A stretch of 62,122 bases of DNA, taken from positions 1 to 62,122 of the forward strand of contig CAJTLI010000015.1 in the NCBI GenBank assembly GCA_910577525.1. The letters are read 5' to 3'. This document shows positions 41,957 to 50,563 of this stretch, one piece after another (positions within the stretch are counted from its first letter, which is position 1; every line of letters starts with the position of its first letter). Source of the stretch: an uncultured Oscillospiraceae bacterium (lineage in GTDB: Bacteria; Bacillota; Clostridia; Oscillospirales; Oscillospiraceae). The position numbers were made by a program, and so were the translations under genes. A model generated the notes under the pieces. The model saw only the letters and a list, made by a program, of their open reading frames with translations. It did not search any database and was not told the origin of the DNA.

Positions 41957-44068
41957 TTGGAGAGAATTGCAGAAAGACAGAAAATACTTATTGTGGACGA
42001 CTCGGAGATGAACCGTGCCATCCTGTCGGATATGCTGGACGGTGAGTACGACATCCTGGAGGCGGAAAACGGCAAGGAGGGCGTGGCCATGCTGCAGCAG
42101 CACAGCCAGGAGATTTCCCTGGTGCTGTTGGACATTGTCATGCCCGAGATGGACGGCTTCGGCGTGCTGAGCATGATGAACAAAAACCACTGGATTGAGG
42201 ACATCCCCGTCATCATGATCTCGGCGGAGCGGGGGTCCAGCCACATCGAGCGGGCGTTTGAGCTGGGCATCACCGACTTCATCAGCCGGCCATTCGACGG
42301 GCTCATCGTCCACCGCCGGGTGGTGAACACCATCCTGCTGTACGCCAAGCAGAAGCGGCTGACCTCTATGGTGGCCGAGCAGATTTTCGAGAAGGAACAC
42401 CGCAGCAGCCTGATGATCGACATACTCAGCCATATCGTGGAGTTCCGCAACGGGGAGAGCGGGATGCACGTGCGCCATGTACATACCCTCACCGAGACCA
42501 TGCTCCAGACCCTGGTACAGAAGACGGACCGCTATCACATCTCGCCCACCGATATCTCCGTCATCAGCACCGCCTCCGCCCTCCACGACATCGGCAAGAT
42601 CGCCATACCCGAGGAGATCCTCAACAAGCCGGGGCGGTTTACCCCCGAGGAGTTCGCCGTTATGAAGACCCACTCCACGGTGGGCGCGGACATGCTGGAG
42701 GCTCTGCCCTACTATCAGGACGAGCCGCTGGTGAGGGCCGCCTATCAGATCTGCCGCTGGCACCACGAGCGGTGGGACGGCCGGGGCTATCCCGACGGCC
42801 TGAAGGGGGACGACATCCCCATCTCCGCCCAGATCGTGGCGCTGGCCGACGTGTACGACGCCCTGACCAGCGTGCGGGTGTACAAGCCCGCCTACACCCA
42901 CGAGCAGGCGGTGGCCATGATCCTCAACGGGGAGTGCGGCCAGTTCAACCCCCTGCTGATGGAGTGCCTGCGGGACTGCGCCGACGACATCCAGGCCGAG
43001 CTGAGCAGCGACAGCGTCCAGGAGCGCAGCCGCCGGGAGCTTCAGAACGTGGCTCGGGAGCTCCACAAGCATGAGGAGCTCACCGCCTCCGAGCGGACGC
43101 TGGAGCTGCTGGAGCACGAGCGGATGAAGTACAGCTTCTTCGCCTCCCTCACCCAGGAGATTCAGTTTGAATACACGGTCACGCCGTCCTCCCTGGTGCT
43201 CAACACCTGGGGGTCGGAAAAGCTGGGCCTGCCGGAGATTCTGGTGGACCCTTATCAGGACAGACAGGCCAGGGCCATCATCTCCGACCAGGACCAGAGC
43301 TACCTGGCCAGCGCCCTGCACAGCACCACCCCCGGCAGCCCCGTGGTCCAGTCCGACTGCAAGCTCATCGTGGACGGAGAGGAGAAGTGGCACCGCATCA
43401 TTGCCCGGGCCTCCTGGTCCTCCGAGGAGCCCCCCCGGTATACCGGGTGCATCGGCAAGGTGCTGGACATCCACTCCTCCCGCCTCCAGATGGAGCACCT
43501 GGAGCAGCAGGCGTCCCACGACGGCCTCACCGGCCTGCTCAACCGCCCCTACGCCAAGAAGCGGATTATGGAGCGGCTGGCGGACCGGCCCGACGGCCGC
43601 TATGCCCTGGCCATTTTGGATCTGGACTACTTCAAGTCCGCCAACGACACCTACGGCCACATGTTCGGCGACCAGGTTCTGAAGTTCCTGGCCGAGCGGA
43701 TGCGCCGCAGCATCCGGGGCGGCGACATTGCCGCCCGGGCGGGCGGGGACGAATTCCTCATCTTCCTGGAGTACAAAACCGACCTGGAATCCACCATTGA
43801 CGGCATCTATAAGCGGGTGAACGGCGGAGTCTATCAGGATTTCACGATCTCGGTGAGCATGGGTGTGGCCAGCACGGAGATCGTGGCGCCGGACTATGAG
43901 ACCTTGTTCCGGTGCGCGGACCAGGCCCTCTACGTGGTGAAAAACAGCGGAAAGGGCCACTACAGCTATTATCATAAGGAAGACGCTCAGATCAACGGGG
44001 ATATCTCGGCGGTGTCCCCCATCGACAGCGGCGCCGCTCAGACGCAGGACGAGGAGGAAAAGAAATGA
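41957..44068 (+). CDS. REC-HD-GYP-PAS-like-GGDEF response regulator (c-di-GMP turnover)
   Basis: 703 residues. Receiver domain (about 8-125): LIVDDSEMN and phospho-acceptor Asp in LVLLDIVMPEMDG. HD-GYP phosphodiesterase (about 150-340): HDIGKIAIPEEIL and HHERWDGRGYPDGL intact. A PAS-like region (about 390-525) follows, then a GGDEF diguanylate cyclase (about 530-680): ARAGGDEFL intact, with an RxxD inhibitory site (RGGD) exactly five residues before it. Opposing c-di-GMP activities in one protein imply switching by phosphorylation. TTG at 41957 has AGGGAG 9 bases upstream; ATG at 41948 touches that site. It overlaps the HPt gene and sits upstream of the flagellar operon. Confidence 0.9.
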   Translation: MERIAERQKILIVDDSEMNRAILSDMLDGEYDILEAENGKEGVAMLQQHSQEISLVLLDIVMPEMDGFGVLSMMNKNHWIEDIPVIMISAERGSSHIERAFELGITDFISRPFDGLIVHRRVVNTILLYAKQKRLTSMVAEQIFEKEHRSSLMIDILSHIVEFRNGESGMHVRHVHTLTETMLQTLVQKTDRYHISPTDISVISTASALHDIGKIAIPEEILNKPGRFTPEEFAVMKTHSTVGADMLEALPYYQDEPLVRAAYQICRWHHERWDGRGYPDGLKGDDIPISAQIVALADVYDALTSVRVYKPAYTHEQAVAMILNGECGQFNPLLMECLRDCADDIQAELSSDSVQERSRRELQNVARELHKHEELTASERTLELLEHERMKYSFFASLTQEIQFEYTVTPSSLVLNTWGSEKLGLPEILVDPYQDRQARAIISDQDQSYLASALHSTTPGSPVVQSDCKLIVDGEEKWHRIIARASWSSEEPPRYTGCIGKVLDIHSSRLQMEHLEQQASHDGLTGLLNRPYAKKRIMERLADRPDGRYALAILDLDYFKSANDTYGHMFGDQVLKFLAERMRRSIRGGDIAARAGGDEFLIFLEYKTDLESTIDGIYKRVNGGVYQDFTISVSMGVASTEIVAPDYETLFRCADQALYVVKNSGKGHYSYYHKEDAQINGDISAVSPIDSGAAQTQDEEEKK

Positions 44069-44433
44069 CGCTGAAAGAGTGTTACGTTTCCCTGAACGGG
44101 GATTACGACGAGGTGATGGGCCGCCTGCGCAGCGAGCGGCTGGTGCAGAAGTTTGTGCTGAAGTTTTTGAACGACGGAAGCTATCAGCTGCTGCTGGACT
44201 CCCTGGCCGCCGGGGACCGGGACGAGGCCTTTCGGGCCGCCCACACCATCAAGGGCGTGTGCGCCAACCTGGGCTTTACCTCTCTGCTGGGTTCCAGTGA
44301 GAAGCTCACCGAGGCCCTGCGGGACGGAAAGCCCGCCCAGCCCGGTGAGGAGGAGCTGATCGCCCAGGTCAAGGCGGACTACGCCTGCGCCCGCCAGGCG
44401 ATTGAGGCATTTCAAGAAGGTGTGGGTGGATGA
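44065..44433 (+). CDS. Stand-alone HPt phosphotransfer protein
   Basis: 122 residues. Phospho-acceptor His in AAHTIKGVCANLGF, with the four-helix pattern of HPt domains (SSEKLTEALR follows). It overlaps both neighbours by four bases (ATGA), so the three genes are tightly coupled. It probably passes phosphate between the second receiver of the hybrid kinase and the receiver of the HD-GYP/GGDEF protein. Confidence 0.9.
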   Translation: MTLKECYVSLNGDYDEVMGRLRSERLVQKFVLKFLNDGSYQLLLDSLAAGDRDEAFRAAHTIKGVCANLGFTSLLGSSEKLTEALRDGKPAQPGEEELIAQVKADYACARQAIEAFQEGVGG

Positions 44434-47006
44434 AAAATAAGACCACACGCTTCCTCATTACCAGCCTGATCGGGGTAGCCCTGCTGTGCGTGTGCGTGTT
44501 TTCCTTTTTCGCGCTTTACATGAGCGGCCAGAGTGCCCGGACCATCAACAAGGTGGGCACGCTGTACATGTCCGGCATGAGCCAGCAGACCTCCATCCAT
44601 TTTGAGAGCATCATAAATATTCAGCTGGAGCAGCTGGAGGCCCTGGCCGGCACCATCCGCTCCGACAAGGTGCACGAGGACGAGGCGCTCAAGCGGGAGC
44701 TGGAGAGCAACGCCAGGGCCCGGGACTTCAGCTACCTGGGCTTCTTGGACCAGAGGGGCGGGCTGGAGATGCTCTATGGGTCCCAGGTGACGGTCACAGA
44801 CCCGGAGCCCTTCCTGGCCTCCCTGATGAACGGGGAGAAAAAGGTGGCCATCGGCACCAACACCGAGGGGGAAAAGGTGGTCCTGCTGGGGATTTCCTCT
44901 CCCCACCCCGCCACGCCGGAGCACAGCTGCGCGGGGCTGGTGGCGGGCCTGCCCGTGACCTACATCAGCCGCAACCTCTCCCTGGAGGAGAACGGCGAGC
45001 GGGCCTATTCCTTCATCATCCGCCGGGACGGCTCCTTCGTCATCCGCAGCAACGACGCCTACCGCAACAATTACTTCGAGCGGGTCCACGCCCTCTATGA
45101 GGACGTGAACGGCATGACCCCGGCCCAGTACCTGGAGGAGCTGACCGCCACAATGGAGCGGGGGGAGGACTACTCCAACGAGTTTATCATGGAGGGGGAG
45201 CGCTACCACCTGTACTGCACCTGCCTGCCCTACTCCGAGTGGTTCCTGATTACCTTTATGCCCTATGGCGCCATGGACTCCATTGTCACCGACTTCAGCC
45301 GGGAGTGGGGCAGCCTGACGGTGCTCAGCGGGGTGATTATCCTGTCGGCGCTGCTGCTGGTGTTCTATAAGTACTTCGGCCTTACCCGGCAGCAGCTCAA
45401 GGAGGTGGAAAACGCCCGGTCCGCCGCCGAGGAGGCCCGGAAGGACGCGGAGCGGGCCAACCAGGCCAAAAGCGAGTTCCTGTCCAACATGAGCCACGAT
45501 ATCCGCACCCCCATGAACGCCATCGTGGGCATGACCGCCATCGCCGCCGCCAACATTGCCGACACCCAGCAGGTGAAAAACTGCCTGAAAAAGATTACCC
45601 TGTCCAGCAAGCACCTGCTGGGGCTCATCAACGACGTGCTGGACATGTCCAAGATCGAGAGCGGCAAGATGACGCTGAACCTGGACCAGGTGTCCCTCCG
45701 GGAGCTGATGGACGGCATCGTCGCCATCTGCCAGCCTCAGGTCAGGGCCAAGCACCAGCAGTTCGACGTGTTCATCCACGATATCACCACCGAAAATGTG
45801 CTGTGCGACAGCGTGCGGCTCAATCAGGTGCTGCTCAACCTGCTGTCCAACGCCATCAAGTTCACCCCCGAGGGCGGGATGATCCATATATCCCTGTGCG
45901 AGGAGAATTCCCCCAAGGGAGAAGAGTATGTCCGTATCCGCATCCAAGTGCGGGACAACGGTATCGGCATGTCCGAGGAGTTCAAGCGCCACATTTTTGA
46001 CTCCTTCGCCCGGGAGGACAGCCAGCGGGTCCACCGCACTGAGGGCAGCGGCCTGGGCATGGCCATCACCAAGTACATTGTGGTGGACGCCATGGGCGGC
46101 GACATTCAGGTGGACAGCAGCCAGGGCGGCGGCACGGAGTTTTCCGTCACCCTGGATTTGGAAAAGGCCATGGTGACGGAGGAGGAGATGATCCTTCCCA
46201 ACTGGAGGATGCTGGTGGTGGACGACGACCAGCAGCTGTGCGAGTCCACTGTCTCCGCCCTGCAATCCATCGGCGTCAGCGCCGAGTGGACTCTGGACGG
46301 CGAGTCCGCCGTGGAGTTGGTGGTGAGCCGCCACCAGCGGGGGGACGGCTATCAGATCATCCTGCTGGACTGGAAGCTGCCCGGCATGGACGGCATCGCC
46401 ACCGCCCGGCGCATCCGGCAGGAGCTGGGGGACAGCGTGCCCATTCTGCTGATCTCCGCCTATGACTGGGGGGAGATCGAGCACGACGCCAAAGAGGCGG
46501 GCATCAACGGCTTCATCTCCAAGCCGCTGTTCAAATCCACGCTGTTCAACTCCCTGCGGCAGTTTGCCGCCCCCCAGGCGGAGAGGTCGGCGGAGGACAG
46601 GCCGTCGGAGGCCAGGCTGGACCTGACCGGAAAGCGCATCCTGCTGGCCGAGGACAACGAGCTCAACTGGGAGGTGGCCTCCGAACTGCTGGGGGAGGAG
46701 GGCCTGGCGCTGGAGTGGGCGGAAAACGGACAGATCTGCCTGGATATGTTCCAAAAGTCGCCTGTGGGGTATTACGACGCGGTGCTGATGGATGTGCGCA
46801 TGCCGGTCATGGGCGGATACGAGGCCACCCGGGCCATCCGTGGCCTGGACCGCGCCGACCACAGCCTGCCCATCATCGCCATGACGGCGGACGCCTTTGC
46901 CGAGGATGTGAAGCGCAGTCTGGACGCCGGCATGAACGCCCACGTGGCCAAGCCCATTGACGTGCAGGAGGTCATGCGGCTGCTGGGCAAGCTCCTGGCA
47001 AAATAA
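44430..47006 (+). CDS. Hybrid histidine kinase with two receiver domains
   Basis: 858 residues. Span at about 7-32; extracytoplasmic dCACHE-like sensor (about 33-285); second span (about 293-313). A coiled coil rich in Glu/Arg/Ala comes next (about 320-345), then DHp (SNMSHDIRTPMNAIVG), HATPase (NLLSNAIKF, DNGIGMS, GSGLGMAI), receiver 1 (VVDDD, LLDWKLPGMDG) and receiver 2 (LLAEDNELN, LMDVRMPVMGG, MTADAF). It has no HPt domain, which the adjacent gene supplies. The external signal is unknown. Confidence 0.92.
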   Translation: MKNKTTRFLITSLIGVALLCVCVFSFFALYMSGQSARTINKVGTLYMSGMSQQTSIHFESIINIQLEQLEALAGTIRSDKVHEDEALKRELESNARARDFSYLGFLDQRGGLEMLYGSQVTVTDPEPFLASLMNGEKKVAIGTNTEGEKVVLLGISSPHPATPEHSCAGLVAGLPVTYISRNLSLEENGERAYSFIIRRDGSFVIRSNDAYRNNYFERVHALYEDVNGMTPAQYLEELTATMERGEDYSNEFIMEGERYHLYCTCLPYSEWFLITFMPYGAMDSIVTDFSREWGSLTVLSGVIILSALLLVFYKYFGLTRQQLKEVENARSAAEEARKDAERANQAKSEFLSNMSHDIRTPMNAIVGMTAIAAANIADTQQVKNCLKKITLSSKHLLGLINDVLDMSKIESGKMTLNLDQVSLRELMDGIVAICQPQVRAKHQQFDVFIHDITTENVLCDSVRLNQVLLNLLSNAIKFTPEGGMIHISLCEENSPKGEEYVRIRIQVRDNGIGMSEEFKRHIFDSFAREDSQRVHRTEGSGLGMAITKYIVVDAMGGDIQVDSSQGGGTEFSVTLDLEKAMVTEEEMILPNWRMLVVDDDQQLCESTVSALQSIGVSAEWTLDGESAVELVVSRHQRGDGYQIILLDWKLPGMDGIATARRIRQELGDSVPILLISAYDWGEIEHDAKEAGINGFISKPLFKSTLFNSLRQFAAPQAERSAEDRPSEARLDLTGKRILLAEDNELNWEVASELLGEEGLALEWAENGQICLDMFQKSPVGYYDAVLMDVRMPVMGGYEATRAIRGLDRADHSLPIIAMTADAFAEDVKRSLDAGMNAHVAKPIDVQEVMRLLGKLLAK

Positions 47007-47033
47007 TAAAAATCCCCCAGCGTCAAGGATGGA

Positions 47034-47085
47034 GCCGGCCGACAGCTTTTGCGGGTGCGTCACATGCCCGCAAAAAGCTGCCGGC
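47034..47085 (+). terminator. Long hairpin after the hybrid kinase gene
   Basis: GCCGGC-GACAGCTTTTGCGGG pairs with CCCGCAAAAAGCTG-CCGGC (about 20 bp). No T-tract follows, so it is either an imperfect terminator or an mRNA-stabilising hairpin. Confidence 0.55.
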
Positions 47086-47215
47086 GTCCCGCCTAAGGCC
47101 TTCCATCAAATTCCAAAATAAGCGCTTGTTGAGGGATTAAACATTTAAAACTGTGTTTCAGGCTGAAATTTTCTAGCAAATTCAGTGCTTCAATTGAAAA
47201 AAGCGCCGTAGACCC

Positions 47216-47244
47216 TTGTGCTTCCCTCACAACTGTGATATAAT
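47216..47244 (+). promoter_or_regulatory. Main promoter of the flagellar operon
   Basis: -35 TTGTGC (47216-47221), 17-base spacer, extended -10 TGATATAAT (47236-47244). It gives a leader of about 250 bases before flgB. Confidence 0.8.
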
Positions 47245-47503
47245 GGCAGCTAAGCATGGATTCATGATGCGCTCCGAAAGGAAACTTCCGCTTTTTAACA
47301 GCCCTGCCTTTAAAGCCAAGCCTTGTCCCTCGGCCGGGTTTCATGGGGGGCTGTTGTTTTTGCGGAAAGGAATGTGCACAGAATTCACCGCTCCAGGCTG
47401 GCATTTTTTGGCCGAGTTTTGGGGGTTGCATTTTTTCACGGATTCCTTCATAATAACTATAATGCGGCGGCAGTGTTTTGTTTCTGCGGAAAGGAGGGGT
47501 TTT
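47245..47503 (+). promoter_or_regulatory. Long flgB leader with a second promoter-like site
   Basis: About 260 bases without a gene between the main promoter and flgB. It contains GCGGAAAGGA-like motifs three times (near 47273 as a variant, 47360 and 47489) and arms AACAGCCC/GGGGGCTGTT that can pair across about 60 bases. A second promoter candidate is also present: TTCACG (47435-47440), 17 bases, TATAAT (47458-47463). An in-frame upward extension of flgB through this stretch is not credible. I could not match it to a known riboswitch, including c-di-GMP classes. Confidence 0.55.
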
Positions 47504-47893
47504 ATGGATTTTTTATCCAGTAATTCCCAAATTCTGATGGAGAAGTCCATGGGGTATCTCTGGGCGAAGCAGGCGGCGATTCTGGACAATATCGCCAACG
47601 CCGAGACGCCCAACTATAAAGCGAAGGTAGTGACCTTCGAGGAGAGCATCCGCGGCAAGCTGGAGGAGGCCGCCTCCCGCAGTCAGGGAGCCGGAAAGGC
47701 CGTGCGGGCCGTGCTGGACGACGCCGGGCTGAAGGTGTTTGAGGCCAAGGAGCAGACCCGCATGGACGACAACGGCGTGAATGTCACCAGCGAGATGACG
47801 GAGATGATCCGCAACGCCTATCAGCAGCAGTACCTGTATCAGGCCCTCAACAAGCACTATTCGCTGCTGCGCATGGCCATGGGCGGCCAGTAA
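47504..47893 (+). CDS. flgB: Flagellar basal-body rod protein FlgB
   Basis: 129 residues, normal length. Typical N-terminal rod motif ILDNIANAETPNYKAK and C-terminal NVTSEMTEMIRNAYQQQYLYQALNKHY. Proximal rod subunit exported by the flagellar type III system. AAAGGAGG lies 8 bases before ATG 47504; first gene of the operon. Confidence 0.95.
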   Translation: MDFLSSNSQILMEKSMGYLWAKQAAILDNIANAETPNYKAKVVTFEESIRGKLEEAASRSQGAGKAVRAVLDDAGLKVFEAKEQTRMDDNGVNVTSEMTEMIRNAYQQQYLYQALNKHYSLLRMAMGGQ

Positions 47894-47911
47894 TGAAGGA
47901 GGCTATTTGCT

Positions 47912-48385
47912 ATGAGTGTGCTCAATTCCATTAACATCATCGGCTCCGGCCTCACCGCCCAGCAGCTGCGCCTGGACATCGTGGCGGAGAACGTGACCAA
48001 TTCCCAAACCACCCGGGTGGAGAACGGCGAGGGCGCCTACCGCCGCAAGCTGGTGCGGTTCGAGGCGGTGAGCGGCCGGGACTCCTTCCGGGCCGCCCTT
48101 GCCCGGGCCTCCAACGGCCTGATCTCCAACACGGAGCAGGTCACCCCCGTGGCCGGCGGCGTGCGGGTGACGGAGATTCTGGAGGACGAGACCACCCCCA
48201 TGAAGATCGTCTACGACCCCACCCATCCCGACGCGGACGAGGAGGGCTATGTGGAGCTGCCCAACGTGGACATGGTGCAGGAGATCGCCGACGCCATGGC
48301 CGCCACCAGGGCCTTCTCCTCCAACGTCACCGCCTTCAACACGCTGAAGGCGGTCATCTCCAGCGGGCTGGAGATCGGCCGGTAA
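47912..48385 (+). CDS. flgC: Flagellar basal-body rod protein FlgC
   Basis: 157 residues. N-terminal LTAQQLRLDIVAENVTNSQTTR and C-terminal PNVDMVQEIADAMAATRAFSSNVTAFN, the standard rod-protein ends. The YDPTHPDADEEGYVELPNV segment is diagnostic of FlgC. It follows flgB by 18 bases. Rod component, secreted through the export gate. Confidence 0.95.
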   Translation: MSVLNSINIIGSGLTAQQLRLDIVAENVTNSQTTRVENGEGAYRRKLVRFEAVSGRDSFRAALARASNGLISNTEQVTPVAGGVRVTEILEDETTPMKIVYDPTHPDADEEGYVELPNVDMVQEIADAMAATRAFSSNVTAFNTLKAVISSGLEIGR

Positions 48386-48423
48386 GAAGGGCTCACCTTA
48401 CATAATAAAGGAGATACATAGCG

Positions 48424-48774
48424 ATGAGTACTCCCATCCAAGGAATTACCAATACCGGCATCACCGGGATTACCAACACCATCCAGAAAATCGCCCCTCC
48501 CGTCCGGCCGGGCAAGGAGGAGGAGCAGGCCACCGAGCTGGACCAGGTGAAGGACAGCTCCTTCGGCTCCCTGTTCAAGGATATGATTCAGGACGTGCGG
48601 GACACCGACGCGGAGTTCAGCCAGGCCCAGTACCTGCTGGCCACCGGCCAGATCGACAACCCCGCCCAGGTAAACCTGGCCGGCTACAAGGCCGAGCTGT
48701 CGCTGAACCTGTTGATTCAGCTTCGCGACCGTGCCTTGACCGCGTATAACGAGCTGAAAAACATGAGCGTGTAA
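48424..48774 (+). CDS. fliE: Flagellar hook-basal body protein FliE
   Basis: 116 residues. The conserved C-terminal half reads SSFGSLFKDMIQDVRDTDAEFSQAQYLLATGQIDN, followed by SLNLLIQLRDRALTAYNELKNMSV. FliE joins the MS ring to the rod. The N-terminal 40 residues are a repetitive GITNTGITGITNT stretch, unlike the usual FliE start. Typical position between flgC and fliF. Confidence 0.92.
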   Translation: MSTPIQGITNTGITGITNTIQKIAPPVRPGKEEEQATELDQVKDSSFGSLFKDMIQDVRDTDAEFSQAQYLLATGQIDNPAQVNLAGYKAELSLNLLIQLRDRALTAYNELKNMSV

Positions 48775-48823
48775 CCACACGCGCAATTCCAGGAAAGCAC
48801 GCGGAGAGCGGGGTCGATTTCAG

Positions 48824-50563
48824 TTGAACAAGGAGAAGCTGAAGGGCTATTGGGAGAAGGTCAAGACAGCCCTGGGTAAGGTTTCTAAAAAAATATGGAT
48901 TTTGATTGCCGCGATTCTGGTGGTGATCGTGGCCGCAGTGATTATCTTCTTCGCCACCAGGCCCTACTCCCCCTTGATTTCCGGGGCCACCGACGAGGAG
49001 ACCGCCACGGTGCTTACGTGGCTCCAGGAACAGGGCGTCACAGATTACCGGATGCAGGGGTCGGGCACCATCATGGTGCCCGAGGGGCAGGTGACCTCCC
49101 TGAAGGCCCGGCTGCTCCAGGAGCAGTACTCCAGCAATAATTCCGGCTACAACGGGTATTTTGAGATGGTGGGCGCCCTGTCCACCTCGGCGGACCGCAG
49201 CCAGGCCAAGCTCATCACCCTCCAGAACGTGATGAACGCCACCATCAGCCAGTTCGACGGCGTGCACTCCGCCAGCGTGACCATCAACCCCGGCGAGGAC
49301 AACGGCTATGTGCTGGACAGCAACAAGGTGGTCAACGCCTCCGCCGGTGTGATACTTACTATGGAGAACGGCAAGCTGCTCTCCGCGGATCAAGCCAACG
49401 CCATCCGCAACTATATTTCCCACAGCGTGGCGGGGCTGAAGGTCAGCGACGTGTCCATCACCGACACCAAGGGCAACATCTACGACAGCATCGGCGCCAG
49501 CAGCGGCGAGAGCGCCGCAGACGCCTCCGCCCTGAAGATCGAGGTAGAGCGCTACTGGCAGAACAAGATCCGGAACGAGGTGGAGCAGCTGCTGAAGGGC
49601 ACCTTCGGGGAGGAGAACGTACGCGTGGCGGTGAACGCCACCGCGGAGCTGGGCGAGAAGACCATCAACAAATATGAGGTCGAGCTGCCCGAGTTCGCCC
49701 AGGGCGGCGACACCAACGGCGAGGGCATCGTGGGCAGCAAGTTCTGGTCCTGGCAGGTTCGGACGGACGACGAGATCCTGGCCGGCGGCGTGGTGGGCAC
49801 CCCCGCCAACTCCAACCTGCCCAACTACGTGGAGAACGGCGAGAGCGTGGAGGGCCTGCTGGGCCGCCTGGCCGCCGAGGGCAGCATCGAGTTTGACAAC
49901 AACAAGACCCAGACCACCATGGTCATCACCGCCGCCACCCTTACCGACGTGACGGTGGGCGTTACCATCAATTCCACCACCGCCACCGTCCAGGGCCCGC
50001 TGGACACCAACGCCCTGGTCCGGCTGGTGGGCAGCTCCTGCGGCATCAAGGCCCCCCTGGAGCTGCCGGATAACGTCACTCAGGACGATTACCTCAGCCG
50101 GTACATCACCGTGCTGGTCACCCCCTTCTACGTGGCGCCTCAGCCCGAGCCCGAGCCCGGCTTCTTTGAGATGCTGGAGCAGATCGGCATTCCCAGCTGG
50201 GTGTTCATCGCCGCCATTGTGGGCCTGGTGCTGTTTGCCGTCGTTCTGGTGGTTGTCATTGTGCTGGTCCGCCGCGGCAAGCGCAAGAAGGAAGAGGAGC
50301 AGAAGGCTCTGGAGGAGATGATGGCCGCCGCCATGACCCAGCAGCCGGGCAATGTGGAGCTGAGCCCGGACGGGCAGCCCGTGGAGCCCCAGCCGGTGCT
50401 GGACGAGAACGGCAACCCCGTGTCCGGGGCCGACGTGATGGACCTGCACACCGAGCGCAGCATGGAGCTGCGCCAGAGCATCCGGGACTTCGTGGACGAG
50501 AATATGGAGGTCGCGGCCCTGCTGATCAAGAGCTGGCTGAAGGAGGATGGAAACAATGGCTGA
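48824..50563 (+). CDS. fliF: Flagellar MS-ring protein FliF
   Basis: 579 residues. First span about 23-46, large periplasm-equivalent domain with SANNSGYNGYFEMVG-like and SVTINPGEDNGYVL segments, second span about 452-478, then RRGKRKK and a cytosolic C-terminus ending in the FliG-binding tail (VAALLIKSWLKED). The start is TTG at 48824, MNKEKLKGYWEK, typical for the family though its ribosome site is weak. It overlaps fliG. Confidence 0.94.
   Translation: MNKEKLKGYWEKVKTALGKVSKKIWILIAAILVVIVAAVIIFFATRPYSPLISGATDEETATVLTWLQEQGVTDYRMQGSGTIMVPEGQVTSLKARLLQEQYSSNNSGYNGYFEMVGALSTSADRSQAKLITLQNVMNATISQFDGVHSASVTINPGEDNGYVLDSNKVVNASAGVILTMENGKLLSADQANAIRNYISHSVAGLKVSDVSITDTKGNIYDSIGASSGESAADASALKIEVERYWQNKIRNEVEQLLKGTFGEENVRVAVNATAELGEKTINKYEVELPEFAQGGDTNGEGIVGSKFWSWQVRTDDEILAGGVVGTPANSNLPNYVENGESVEGLLGRLAAEGSIEFDNNKTQTTMVITAATLTDVTVGVTINSTTATVQGPLDTNALVRLVGSSCGIKAPLELPDNVTQDDYLSRYITVLVTPFYVAPQPEPEPGFFEMLEQIGIPSWVFIAAIVGLVLFAVVLVVVIVLVRRGKRKKEEEQKALEEMMAAAMTQQPGNVELSPDGQPVEPQPVLDENGNPVSGADVMDLHTERSMELRQSIRDFVDENMEVAALLIKSWLKEDGNNG

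Noticed and set aside
44412..47063. Very long minus-strand frame opposite the hybrid kinase (883 codons)
   Set aside because: Same codon-bias shadow; no ribosome site or recognisable domain, and the plus strand holds all histidine-kinase motifs.
47245..47503. c-di-GMP riboswitch in the flgB leader
   Set aside because: The position fits, but I could not find the GEMM-I or GEMM-II conserved bases, so it is described only as an unidentified leader.
47216..47503. N-terminal extension of FlgB from an upstream GTG
   Set aside because: It overlaps the promoter -35 and -10, and the first FlgB-like residues begin at the ATG at 47504 with a strong ribosome site.
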